64,000 nucleotides of DNA from the NCBI GenBank assembly GCA_027943335.1, contig BSBK01006342.1, positions 496,001 to 560,000 on the forward strand, in the 5' to 3' direction. The position numbers and the translations under genes are program-made. The notes under the pieces are model-generated. The model did not search any database, was not told where the DNA came from, and saw only the letters and a program-made list of their open reading frames with translations. Below, in pieces: positions 46,039 through 57,294 of this stretch. The DNA is from Chamaecyparis obtusa (lineage: Eukaryota; Streptophyta; Pinopsida; Cupressales; Cupressaceae). Within the stretch, counting starts at the first letter, position 1. Each line of letters opens with the position of its first letter.

Positions 46039-47099
46039 TTAGAAAGTTTTGGAAAATAGTCAATAGAATAAGGAGGCAAGGAACAATACCATTGCAAGGT
46101 CTTATCATGAAAAGTTCTAGCAAACAAATTGGCTAAAATCCTATGGTCAGGAGCATAGTCACTTAAAAGGATTTTAAATGTTTTAACATGAGTAACAGGG
46201 TATCCCTTACCATTGTAATTCTCAAGATGAGGCATATCAACTTGCTGAGGAATAGGAGCATGAATAATGTCTAGGGATAGGACTGCCCATGTCACATGTA
46301 GGAATACTAAACTTGGATTTAAAGACACAAGTTGTTGTTGTAAAGAGGAGATATTTTGAGCCAAACTAATGATTGTGAAATCATTAGATGAAATATGAGG
46401 CATAGACACACTAGAAACACTAGGTAAAGTGTATGAAGCGGCAGGAATGGAAGACACAACTGGGGGAATACGTGGAACCACAGTTGGAAGAGGATTGGAA
46501 TAAGTAAAAGTTTCATTATGATAAGAAGGTTTTGAAGTAGGTAGAGACACAAGAGGAAAAATCATAGGAAGAGAGAGAACTGACGTAGTCACTAAAGGAG
46601 GAGTATAAGTAGGAATTCTAGGTAAAGTAACAGAAGAAGGTTCCACACTAGTGACAGGAGGAGTAAATCCTAAATCTTGAGCTTCTTGAGCTAAAGGTTT
46701 AACATTTTAAAATAAAAGATGAGTAATATCATGCAAGAGATTAACACATTGATCACTATCACAAAGGAATTTGTTAAGAGCATCTATAGCTTGAATAAAA
46801 TCTTGATTATAGTTCTCTTGAGTAAGCCAATTTCACATTTTATCAAGTTTAGTTGAAAGTTTTTGGACTTGTTTAGGAGGAAATCTCAAAGCATCATCCT
46901 CATCATGAGATGAGTAAGAAGAGTGATGCTCCATAGTAGGATTAGAATCATGAATAATCAAATTGTCATTTGGGATCCTAAGCATAGGAGAGGAGGACTT
47001 AGGATCAAAGAAACCCATTAGTCTACAACTTCTTCTAATGGGAATATTATAAGTAGGACTTGTTGGAGTGATTTTTAGGGTTTTTATAAGAAATATCAT
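46039..47099 (-). pseudogene. N-terminal half of E/C gag
   Basis: The minus frame carries an N-terminal part (SPTYNIPIRRSCRLMGFF) that parallels the H gag start, a Pro/Ser/Thr-rich region, and the first half of the capsid domain (HVKTFKILLSDYAPDHRI, LQWYCSLPPYSI), ending at the F boundary. Stops near 46708 and 46833 break it. Together with 9346-12018 it forms one element. It shows where F inserted: in the capsid sequence. Confidence 0.85.
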
Positions 47100-47429
47100 T
47101 TCTAATATTGCTAGCTTCCAAGTCCTATATATGTGTCAAATTTTTTAGAAGCCTGCAAGAAATTTTCCTTTAAAAAATCTGAATTTTAAGTTCACCAGAT
47201 GAAAAAATGTCCACATATCCTTTCCCTAGGTCTTTTTGCCCTCAATAGGGTTTCTATTTTTGAAAATACTCTAAGTGTGCCCTAGATCTTTATATTTGTA
47301 AGTTAATTTTTGAGACACTTAAGTGGTCACATACGCACATGGTCTTTATATTACTTAGTGTTCGCTGAATCTCATAACAAATTTGTTAAGTCTTCAAACA
47401 TTTGGCAATTCAGAAACAAAGCCCTGGTT
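47100..47429. other. Leader side of E/C, no gene
   Basis: AT-rich, with no sustained frame on either strand and no LTR end or primer site that I can recognise. It should contain the 5' leader or LTR of E/C, but shows no clear match to the H LTR. Confidence 0.4.
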
Positions 47430-48800
47430 CTTTGTTATGATTACTCAGTCGCTTAATATCAAGTTTTCAATTGATAGTTAGTGATTTGATCTAGCGATCT
47501 GAAGGCAATGCAATCTCAGATTCTCATAATTTCTGGTGGTTTCCTCTAAACATCTGGTGACCCAGTGCAGTGGTTATCTCCCATTCTCTAGATGTAACGG
47601 TGAATTGATAAAGTGTTCAGTGATTAAGCGAGAGCCGTAGATGAAGATCAAAATTAATGGTTAGTATTCTATCTTGGTATTTACTCTGTAGTGAATAATG
47701 GATTCAACGATTTAACAAACAAAGTGTTTTCTCAATCTCCAAGCCTCAATGATTAAGTAGAAGATATTAAGTGATTCAATGATCAAAGATGAAACATTCT
47801 TCAATCGCTTAATCTCCAAATACTGAGATAGTAGTCAAGATAAGATATTCAGTGATTCAGCAAACACAGTGTTCACCTAATCTCATAAAGGTAAGATTTA
47901 GAGGCTTTTTATCTAGCGATCTAGAGACAAAGGTAAATATGATAGGATAATGGTTTTTCCATTTAGCAAATGAGCGACTAAAGACTATTGCTAAATCTCA
48001 AGATAAATTGGTTGAGTTATTAAACATCCATCAATTCAATGATATCCATTGATAAAGATGAAGATCAATGGTGATTCAAAGATTATGGTGTTCGCTGAGT
48101 CTCCCAATATAACCAAGGTTAGTATAATCTTTCAGAGATCACAAGAACACATTAGTCACTAGATCTCCAGGTTAAAGTTAAGGTTTTCATTTAGAGATTG
48201 CGTGAATAATGCTTTCAGTTGCTAGATCTTGTGAGATAACCAAAGTTAATGAAATAATCTAGAGATTGCGAGAAGTCTTGCAATCACTCAATCTCTAGAT
48301 AAACAATGAGTTAAGAGATGGGTTATGATATTAAGAGAATCCTTCAATCACCTATTCTCTGAAAGTAACCACAGTTTAGTATGAAAATCTAGTGATTTAG
48401 TGAATAGCTTTCAGTCTCCAAATCTCGTAATCTAACTAAAGTTAAGAAGATATTAAGAGATTACGAGAATACATTTAGTCGTTGAATCTCTAAGAAAGAG
48501 TAAGGTTAAGTTAAAGATCTAGAGATTTAGAGAAAGCTCTCAGTCGTTGGATCATGGAATCAAGAGAAGTTAGAGTTAAAGACTTGGAGATTGTATGAGG
48601 ACTGTAGATGAAAATCAGATTTGATGGTGGTCACTAGATCTCCAAATAGAACCATGGGTCAAGAAGATATAATGAGATCATGTGAATCCTTTAGTTGCTT
48701 GATCTCCAAATTAACTCAAAGTTAAGAAAATATTTTTGAGAATAAGAGAAGGCTTTCAGTAGCTGAATCTCTAAAAGACTTGAGTTAAGTTCACATTAAC
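47430..48800. repeat. Degenerate tandem array with inverted repeats in its units
   Basis: Variants of AGAGATTNCGAGAAT, TTTCAGTCGCTNAATCTC and ACNAAAGTTAAG recur at roughly 70-100 base spacing across 1.4 kb. In each unit GAGATT is followed 20-30 bases later by AATCTC, so a unit can fold. The clearest case is ATCTAGAGATTG (48257-48268) with CAATCTCTAGAT (48289-48300), a perfect 12-base stem. No coding frame spans it. Confidence 0.7.
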
Positions 48801-49348
48801 GAAAAAGGAAAAAGAGCTATTGATTACGTGCAAAGGTACTCTACCAGGATGGATAAAGTATACAAGCTAGCCAATCAGATCATGATCGAGGGTTTTTATC
48901 AATACTCGAGGGTTTTTTGATAATGATACAGTAATTATTCTTTTTCTCTTTCTACAATTTTTAAATATAACCTGTCAACATCTTACAATACTACTAGTCA
49001 TTTTTCAAATTTGGTGTTACATAGAGTTGAATGTTGAGATGACTAAAAAAAGATTGCAGTGATCTTGATAACTCCTATGCATTAAATGATCAAGGTTATA
49101 TTAATGAGACATTCTTTCATTTATATGTAAAAATCTTTAGAAGAGCATTTGAGACTTGAGAGCAATTGAGATTTCTAAGTAAGTTGTAGAGAGTAAGTTG
49201 CAAAAAGTGAGTTGCAGAGCCAAGTGATCAGAGGAGAATTACAAAGATGAGCCAACCTGAAGTAAGAAGAGCCTCTTCCAGTGGGGTAGAAAAAGAGTAG
49301 GGAGGTGAGCAGAAAGGAAAGCCCAATTTATTTGATGAATTCATAGAT
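48801..49348. other. Flank of chromovirus B, no gene
   Basis: No gene is seen. GAGGGTTTTTATCAATAC/GAGGGTTTTTTGATAATG is a short direct repeat near 48888. The last five bases, TAGAT (49344-49348), should be B's target duplication; its partner is beyond the window. Confidence 0.45.
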
Positions 49349-50360
49349 TGACGCAAGGGTAGGGTAGATACAAGTAGAATCAAGCAGAATTGACTCCACT
49401 TGAATAAAAAAAAAAGCCCTACTCAAAGTTACACATGGAAGCAATATGAAAAACCACATGAGTTAGTGAGGAAAACAATGGATATGAGACAAGAAATTGC
49501 TATAACAACACTGGTGCAATTATATTAAATCTTTCAACATGCCCAACTGTGAGGCCTTCCAGGTTTCGGCCTTATACAAAGAAATTATGAAATCAAAATC
49601 TCAGCTTGCATCCTATCTTTGTCTCCAATGATGTATCTTGATAATAATCCTCTACTTAAAATTACCTCTATAACTACTTTCTACAACAACCCAAGCTCCA
49701 AATATATAGCCAGCAAAGCCACAAGTCAGCTAGTCAGGCATTTAATTACATTATAGGTCTAGCCTGGAAGAGTAAACCAAAACTAAAGAAATAATGAACA
49801 TAAATTAATGCGAGGTTAAATTTAGGTCCAAAAATGATCCAAGAACATGTCCCTAACTTAGGAAGATCCCATTTCATCACACGGAACCACGTAAGATGAA
49901 AAACTCCATGTTTTGCATGATATTGGCTGAAAATCAATACCCAAGAAAAACAATCATAACTCCTAACTCATAATGAATTAGGACTTGTAGTCTTAGATAA
50001 AGATATTTATTTAGGTTCTCTTAAAGTCCATAAGAGAGAAAAGGCTGATTCATTAAGGATCAATGACTACACAATACACAATCAACACATGGAATGCAGG
50101 AAAATACGGCTCCGACAGTAAGGAAAACAACTATAACTTTGAAATGGTCCATCAAATCCTTATGTGATCATAGGAGAAGATTCCAAAATAGGTCCTCAAC
50201 ATCATGCAAGCTTCAAACAACATGAAACCAAAAAATGCAACAATTATAATGCAAACAATAGAAAATAGGAAATATTTGTGGTTGATGCAAGATTTCTCAA
50301 AGACCCAAGATGCTCCTGCATAAGACACCTAGGGTAAATAAAGAACTAATTTTCACATCA
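49349..50360 (-). repeat. 3' LTR of chromovirus B
   Basis: The minus strand starts TGATGTGAAAATTAG and ends CCCTTGCGTCA. TATA-like CTATATATTT lies at the position homologous to that in A. An A-run (minus T-run) near 49410 is absent from A. Confidence 0.85.
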
Positions 50361-50375
50361 GGCATTGCTCATATT

Positions 50376-51680
50376 CTAACCTGAAGCATAAAGATCAAAC
50401 TCAGCTTGTGTAATCCATGAACTATCTTCAACTGGCTTATCTTTCCATTGAAGTAGGTATTCCATGTAGTCTTTTCCTCTTGTACTCTTTCTCACTCTAC
50501 TATTCAAGATCTTCTCAATGCTATCATTATTCTTCTTAGGATAATCCAGATCATCTCCAGTCTCATCAGTTGATTCAAAGTACTCAAATATATCAACAAT
50601 GTTGAATATAGGTGATATATCCATGTCCTCTGGTAATTCCACTTCATAAGCATTTCCACTGTCAAACTTCTTCAAAATCTTACAAGGTCCAAACTTCTTC
50701 ATTTTTAGCTTGTTGTAGGTGCTAAGTGGAAATCTATTCTTCTTCAAATGAATCATAACCTCATCTCCAACTTCAAAATATTTATGTCTCCTTCTCTTAT
50801 CTTCTCTCTATTTATATTTTAGATTACTGTCCTCGGAATTATTTTTGATGTCATCATGAAAAGTTCTCATGTATGCTGCAAAATCCTCATCTTTGACACT
50901 TCTTCTGGTCTCAGTAGGTAAATATCTCAACTCTGTGGTTCCCTTAGGGTGAAATCTAGTAACAATCTCAAATGGTGTCCTCTTAGTGCTTCTATTCATA
51001 GAATTATTATATGCAAACTCTTCTTGCACCAAAACTAAATCCCAATTAGCAGGCTTATCTCCAACTAAACATCTCAACAAGTTTCCCAAACTTCTGTTCA
51101 CAACTTCAGTCTGTCCATCTGTCTGAGGGTGAAATGTAGAATTAAACTTCAACTCATTATTCATCTTTTTCCAAAGTGTTCTCCAAAAGTAACTAGTAAA
51201 CTTAGTATCTCTATCTAAAAAAATAGACTTAGGAAAACCATGCAATCTTACCACTTCCTTGAAGAATAATTCAGCTACATGCAATGCATCAAATGTCTTC
51301 TTGCAAGGTATGACATGATCCATCTTAGAAAATCTATCAACCATTACCAAAATAGAATCATTACCTCTATGAGTTCTAGTCAATCCAAGAATAAAGTCCA
51401 TACTCACATCTTCCCAATGTCTATCAGGTACAAGCAAAGGTGTATACAATCCCAAATTCTGACTAGTTCCTTTTCCTACTTGACAAACTCTGCAACTTCT
51501 TACCATTCTCTGTACATCTCTATAAATCTATGGCTAAAAGTATATTTCTGAAATCAAATTCACAGTCTTATCAACCCCAAAATGTTGAGCAAGTCCACCA
51601 CTATGTTTCTCCTTTATTATATTCTCTCTCATAGATCCTCTAGGTATGCATAATTGAATTCCTTTAAACAACATGTCTTC
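50376..51680 (-). pseudogene. Integrase-chromodomain of B
   Basis: Same organisation as in A: HHCC domain, DDE core (VSMDFILGL, LDRDTKFTS, TDGQTEVVNR), KFGPCKILKKF and chromodomain ending WKDKPVEDSSWI. Stops near 50806 and in the HHCC region (near 51530) interrupt it. The Ser before the second catalytic Asp is Leu here (FLDRD). The natural stop is 15 bases before the LTR. Confidence 0.9.
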
Positions 51681-53299
51681 TTGAATGAAATAATTAGTCC
51701 ACTTATCAATCACTATGTGTTCTTTACAAGCTTTCCAAGGCTATGCAAAATCAATGTCAGTCTCATACAAACACTTCAAATCATCAAAACTAAGTACCTC
51801 AACTCTCATCTCTGTCAACAAATTTCTTCTTCAGCTCAAGGCATCAGAAACCTTATTTGACTATCCACTTTTATGCTTCAATGAAAAGGAAAAATTATGC
51901 AAGAACTCAACCCACTTTATATGTCTCTGAATCAATTTATTATGACTTCCCAAATATTGGAAAACTTTATGGTCAATATACAACACAAAATATTTAGGCA
52001 TCAAGTAATGTCTCCATTTCTTCAAATCTTGAACAATAGCATAGAATTCCTAGTCATAAACTAAATATTTTCTCTTAGCATCATTCAACTTTTCACTAAA
52101 GAAAGCTACATGTCTTCCTTCTTGACTCAAAATAGATCCCATTTCACTTCCGCTAGAATCACATTCAACTTGAAAAACTTTACTAAAATCAGGCAAAGTA
52201 AGTGTAGGCAACTCTGCAATTCTTTGTTTCAATGTTTCAAAACTCTTTTGTGCTCTATGTGTCCATTTGAAATCTCATTTATCTCCTCTCATAGTTTTAG
52301 TCACAACATTACAAATAGAACTAAAATTTCTGATGAACTTCCTATAAAAACTTGGTAAACCATGAAATGATCTTACCTCTCCAACATTCTCTGGTGTAGG
52401 CCAATCAAGTATAACTCTCACTTTCTCAAGATCCATCTTGAATCCATCAGCTGAGATTACAAAACCAAGGTACACAATCTCCTCTTTCATAAATGAACAT
52501 TTCATCAAATTAATCAACAACTTTTCTTCCTTCAGTATCTACAATACATGTCTGATATGCTCAAGATGCTCTTCCTTACTCATACTGAATATCAAAATGT
52601 CATCAAGATATACAATCACAAACTTACCCAAGATCTTTTGAAAAATTCATTCATCAGCCTCATGAAAGTACTAAGTGCATTAGTCAAACCAAAAGGCATA
52701 ACCAACCATTCATATAAACCTTCATTAGTCTTAAAAGAAGTTTTCCATTCATCCCCTTCTCTAATTCTAATCTGATGATAAACACTTTTCAAATCAATCT
52801 TTATGAAATACTTTGCTCCACTCAAACTATCCATTATGTCATTTATCCTAGGCAAAGGAAATCTGTACTTTACAATTATCTTGTTTATAGCTCTAGAATA
52901 AGTGCACATTCTCCATTCTCCATTATTTTTTGGTGCTAACACATCAGGTACTACACAAGGACTCAAACTTTCCCTAATTAAACCTCTCTCAAGCAATTCT
53001 TGCACTTGTCTATTCAACTCAGTCTTTTCATTAGGTGTCAGCCTATGTGGTACTTTATTAAGAAAACTAGCTCCAGGTATCAAATCCATACAATGAATTA
53101 TACTTCTCATAGGCACTAAACCATCATGTACATTCTCAAAAATGATGTCATGAAATTCAGTCAACAAAGGTTTAACCTTAGGTGCATGTTCTAACTCATC
53201 TTGTTTCTCAATTTTCCTTAGAATTAAAGAAAAAAAAATATTCCATTCTTTCATTTCTCTTGCAAACTTTTTACCATCAACCAAGCATACTCTGACTAT
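51681..53299 (-). pseudogene. RT-RNase H of B
   Basis: The N-terminal RT part (52616-53299) is open. A one-base deletion near 52630 relative to A shifts the frame before the catalytic box. The box itself still reads YLDDILIFS in the other frame, unlike A's YLDE. RNase H (VECDSSGSEMGSILS) is followed by TAG at 52050-52052 and 51861-51863, the same two positions as in A. The upstream end abuts the AGTAC duplication at 53300-53304. Confidence 0.9.
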
Positions 53300-54482
53300 A
53301 GTACTGTTATACACTGAATTTGCACCTCTGATCTCAAGCCCTCATAGTCTTGATAATCCAGTATAACATGGGAATCATCTCAAGGTTGTGGGACCTTTTG
53401 CTAACCGAGATGAGACCTCCCGATTCTAGGCTAGTTCCTCTTGGATAATCACCCTGATTTGCTCTTAACAGGAAAGTAAACTTTGAGGGAAAGGGATAGA
53501 AGGAGTACATGAAAGGGAAATGACTGAAAGAAAATCTATCCTACTAGGTGATGCACCGAAACTAGGGTTTGGATCTCAGTATAGAGGGATGAGATCAATG
53601 GAGGAATCAAGTCTAATAAGTCACCACTCACTAGATAGGTTTGTATAAGTATGTCATAGGAAGGCTTGAACAGAAAACTCAACCTATGACCTACAAACAA
53701 ACATCCTCCTCTGCAACTAGGTGTAGGAATGACACAAGACTGCTAGGGGTTGTAGTATACCCACAAAACATCTAAATTAGATCAGACATAGTAACACACA
53801 AAATCACAGAAAGTGAGAGGGACTAGGAACCCCAATTTCCATTAACAACATTCATAAACCTCAATCCAATAAGAGATAATGCAAACAGGGAAGCACAAGG
53901 ACATGAAGGACTATCACAAACTACCTCTGCAATACTTGTATTATCAATGGGAATTTACAAAATGTGGAAAACCAGAGGGCAAGAAGAAATGCCACAGATA
54001 GCTTCCCAAGAAAGAGTCTTTCTTTTTACAAAATGCAAATTTTGAGCACTACAGGCTCCAAAAAATGTTATATACATTACTCAACTGCACACAGGTAGGA
54101 GTCTCAAAATTAACCAGGGTTATAGATTTTACAATTTAATAACCAACCCTAGCAGTCAAATCTGATCATGAAAGATATTTCTGCAACATTAAAACTAATC
54201 AGACATATCTCCCCTTGCGTGCCCATCCCTGTACTAAAATCAACCTGGAGACACAACCACCTGGATTCAACAACCAACTTGCATCAAAGGCTCACCATGA
54301 ATGCACTGATTGGTACCCTACCGGGACAAGAATTGACCCCTGAAAGTTGCTTGGATCTTCTTCATCAACTCCACATCCTACAACCATCCTGGCGACATCA
54401 ATTTCTTGATCTACCCGCACCTGCAACATTCTGCTAGAAGAAAGCCCATGAAAAATAGTCACACTGCCTTGAAATAGTACTG

Positions 54483-54528
54483 GTCACATGATCACATGAA
54501 CTCAAAAAGCCTCATGTGATCATGTGAC
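54483..54528. repeat. Hairpin 1 in the solo LTR (17-base arms)
   Basis: GTCACATGATCACATGA (54483-54499) and its exact reverse complement (54512-54528) are separated by 12 bases. It could fold in RNA or form a cruciform. Confidence 0.85.
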
Positions 54529-54967
54529 AAGCCTCTTAGAACTTGTCTCTACCTCGCACATGTCAATCAGATCCAACACTAGTGAAAACCCCTGCAGAAG
54601 ACTTCAAATTTGGGCCCCAATGGTTACCAGTTCTTCATTTAAAACTCGGCTATTGATCACATTTTTTCCAGCAAATCAGATGATCTAGATCATCCCCAAA
54701 ATAGTCACAAGCCCCTATGAAAGGTCAAAGTCCACATCACCAGTCAAGAGCCAATTGGAAGCGAGCATACCGACATGTCAACATCCATGGAACCATCTTG
54801 AGCCTTACTGCAAACTTAACATTAGGCTAACCCCGGGTTCATTTTCCCTCTTAGTCACCAAGTCACTTAACCTTTTTCTTTAACCCCAGCCACATCCAGT
54901 GACCATGAAAAAACTCTCAACCATGCAACCGCACATCTGCAAATTGAGATTCCAATCAGACAGTGGG

Positions 54968-55009
54968 TGCAAGATCTCATGGGGTCGAAAGATCCCATGA
55001 GATCTTGCA
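54968..55009. repeat. Hairpin 2 in the solo LTR (16-base arms)
   Basis: TGCAAGATCTCATGGG (54968-54983) and its exact reverse complement (54994-55009) flank a 10-base loop. A diverged copy of the left arm context (GTGGGCGTAAGATCACATGG) lies near 55265. Confidence 0.85.
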
Positions 55010-55508
55010 ACCATCATAGATCTCTTTCCATCACCACCAAACTGCAAGTTCTATCAGCGTGGCTAATGGTTTGTCACATGTTCACATATCCTAAAAAAGG
55101 GCTATGCAATCATGTGACAGACTGCTAGCAGTTGTTTGAAAACCATCAACTAGGCCCACCGACACCACTTGGCATTCTGTTATTCATCCCAGTCGCTTGG
55201 TCATCAACACCTCGGCAACCCTTTAACAATGGACCTACTGCAACTTCTAGATTCCCATCTAATGGTGGGCGTAAGATCACATGGCCCAAGAATATACCTT
55301 ATGCTTTTACACCAACTGCATATCTCCTTTCAACTAGGACCCCATTGACACATCGGCCCATCTACAAAAAAGAGCATCAGATGGTTGTCACTATACCGCC
55401 AGCTTAAAAAGGCATCAACTTTCTTTAGCGGTGTAGCGACAGCCATAAGATCTTGCCGAGTGTTAACTTTTATAGACGGAGAATGGGCCAGCCGATAGGT
55501 GTCATCTT

Positions 55509-55554
55509 GTCACATGATCGCAAGGGCAAGGAATATTCCTTGCGAACACATGAC
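55509..55554. repeat. Hairpin 4 and 18-base palindrome in the solo LTR
   Basis: GCAAGGAATATTCCTTGC (55526-55543) is a perfect palindrome. The wider arms, from GTCACATGATCGCAAGG (starting at 55509) to CCTTGCGAACACATGAC, pair at 14 of 17 positions. A more decayed relative with GTCACATG/CATGTGAC ends lies at about 55073-55118 (hairpin 3). Confidence 0.78.
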
Positions 55555-55683
55555 AACCACAAGAATTTGAGGAAAGCCAGCCACGGGGCCCCACCGGGTC
55601 AGAGTTGCACACTTATGAAATGAATGTCACCAGAGGAGGAAGTCTGAAACACAGAAGGGGTTGAAAACATAGAGGGTTTTTGA

Positions 55684-55840
55684 GCGAAGGTCAAAAATAC
55701 ACTAAGCTTTCAGAGAAAAGGTCGAAAACACACTGAGCTTTCAGACCAAAAGGTAGAAACATCCTGAGCATTCAGAGAGAAGGTCAAAAACACACTAGGT
55801 TTCCAAGCCAAAAGGCAGAAAACACACTGGACTTTCGACA
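55684..55840. repeat. About 31-base tandem repeat, five units
   Basis: Variants of AAGGTCAAAAACACACTGAG plus CTTTCAGA and a few variable bases occur five times in a row near the right end of the insertion. Confidence 0.75.
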
Positions 55841-55912
55841 CTTGAGCATTTTTTTGAAAAAAAAAGGACCGTGGCCAAAAATGAATGATATGAAATTTTG
55901 GGCAACAAGTAC

Positions 55913-56420
55913 AGTGAGCTTCATCAAAATTTTCTACCAAAGGAAATAATACTTGTTTCTTCCCATCCATCCAAATAGTATATTGATTCAATCTACCATC
56001 ATGCAAAGCTTTCCTATCATATTGCCAAGGTCTACCCAAAAGAATATGACAACAATCCATAGGCATAATATCACACAATACTTTATCATGATAATTCCCA
56101 ATTTTTAATTTAACAAGGTATTGTTCACTTACAAGTATTTTATGCTCCTTCTGGATCCAAGCAATATGGTAAGGCTTAGGATGTTTCAATCTCTGTAATT
56201 GCAACTTGTTAACCAGCTCTTCAGATGACAAATTATCTGAACTTCCACTATCAATGATTACCTTGCAACATTTATCAGTGATCTTACTTCTATTTCTGAA
56301 CAAACTTTTCCTCAGAATAGGTTCCTCTTCAGCTTCTTCATTCCACAAGATCCTTCTTAGCATCAAGTTTTCACCATGTTTAGGTTCAGTAGACATTTCC
56401 TCAACTTCTTCACAAGCCAA
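55913..56420 (-). pseudogene. Protease region of B
   Basis: The minus frame includes VIIDSGSSDNLSSEEL, an intact retropepsin site, and MDCCHILLGRPWQYDRK, the second-half GRPW motif (A has LARPW). It is cut after EAHC by the solo-LTR insertion. The stretch homologous to A's 467-475 reads Trp-Ile-Gln here, without stops. Confidence 0.9.
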
Positions 56421-57257
56421 ATTGTTTCTTCCATTACCTCTAGTCTTCTTTCCAAAGTTATTACATTCAAAATATCTATTTCCTTCTTCACCACATTTGT
56501 AACAAGTACCTTTAAACCAAGATTTATCTTCTCTCTTCCCATTATTGTTATTCCTAGAGTAACTAGTATAGATACCTCTAGAGTAGTTTCCTCTTTTAGT
56601 AGGCTCATCTTTTCATCCTTTATCTTGTACTACATTGTTAGATCTACTACTTTCTCCATAAGATTTGCCTCTACTTCTCTGAAATCTACCACCTCTTCCT
56701 CTTTGTCTTTGTTCATGTCTCTTTGTCAATCTTTCATCTTCCTTTAAAGAAAATTGGTATGCTTCTTCCATACTTTCTATTTTCACATAGTTGATCTCAT
56801 CTTGAATAGATGTCCTTAGGCCATTCAGGTATCTGGCCACTTTCTCAACTTCATCATCCACATGTCCAGATCTGATATCCAATTTGTAAAATTCCTTAGT
56901 ATATTCTTTCACACTCATGTCCTTTTGTCTCAAATTTTGCATCTTTCTCATTAGACTCACTTGGTATTCACCTGGAAGAAACTTCTTTTTCATCTTTGCA
57001 ATAATCTTCATTCATGTCTTGATCTCTTCTTTTCCTCTCTTTTGTCTCTTAGTTTACAAATGTTCCCACCAAAGAGATGTATGCCCCTTCAACTTTGTCA
57101 CTACTATCTTAACCTTCTTGTTATCAGGAGTACCTTCATACTCAAAGTATTTATCCATCTCAGACATCCAATCCAAAAGTGTATCGGTCTCAAGTCTTCC
57201 ATCATAGCAAGAAACTTCAATTGCAAGTTTGGAGTTAGCCTTAGATACAACTCTCAA
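56421..57257 (-). pseudogene. gag of B
   Basis: The capsid domain begins near 57257 (IEVSCYDGRLETDTLLDW, then TSLWWEHL) and continues after stops near 57051 and 57012 (LRQKDMSVKEYTKEFYKLDI, VARYLNGLR). A TGA near 56610, where A reads Trp, precedes the knuckle. The knuckle reads CYKCGEEGNRYFEC: the zinc-binding His is Asn. Upstream the element is cut at 57294 by J. Confidence 0.88.
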
Positions 57258-57294
57258 GAGTCTTTTCTCATCTTGTTCAACTTCAGGTTCAGGA

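Larger units (their letters stand above)
53305..55907. mobile_element. 2.6 kb solo-LTR-like insertion in B
   Basis: It starts TGTTATACAC and ends GGGCAACA (inverted ends TGTT/AACA), flanked on both sides by AGTAC (53300-53304 and 55908-55912). The interrupted protease-RT frame of B matches A on both sides. I see no internal primer site, polypurine tract, terminal direct repeat or pol domain, so a solo LTR of an unidentified large element is the best reading. It is richer in G+C than its surroundings. Internal frames (54168-54437, 55132-55407) have no recognisable domain. Confidence 0.8.
49349..57294 (-). mobile_element. Chromovirus B (same family as A), gag end cut by J
   Basis: Reading leftward from 57294: gag, knuckle, protease, RT, RNase H, integrase, chromodomain and 3' LTR. 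It is interrupted by a 2.6 kb insertion (53305-55907) and by element J at the gag end. It matches A closely in protein but has frameshifts in RT and extra stops. The 5' LTR must lie beyond J. Confidence 0.93.

Noticed and set aside
54168..54437. 89-codon frame in the solo LTR
   Set aside because: No start context, domain or codon signal; enclosed in a TG...CA insertion with target duplication.
1..57294. A and B as two halves of one split chromovirus
   Set aside because: They lie in opposite orientation and both contain protease, RT, integrase and LTR, so they are separate copies.
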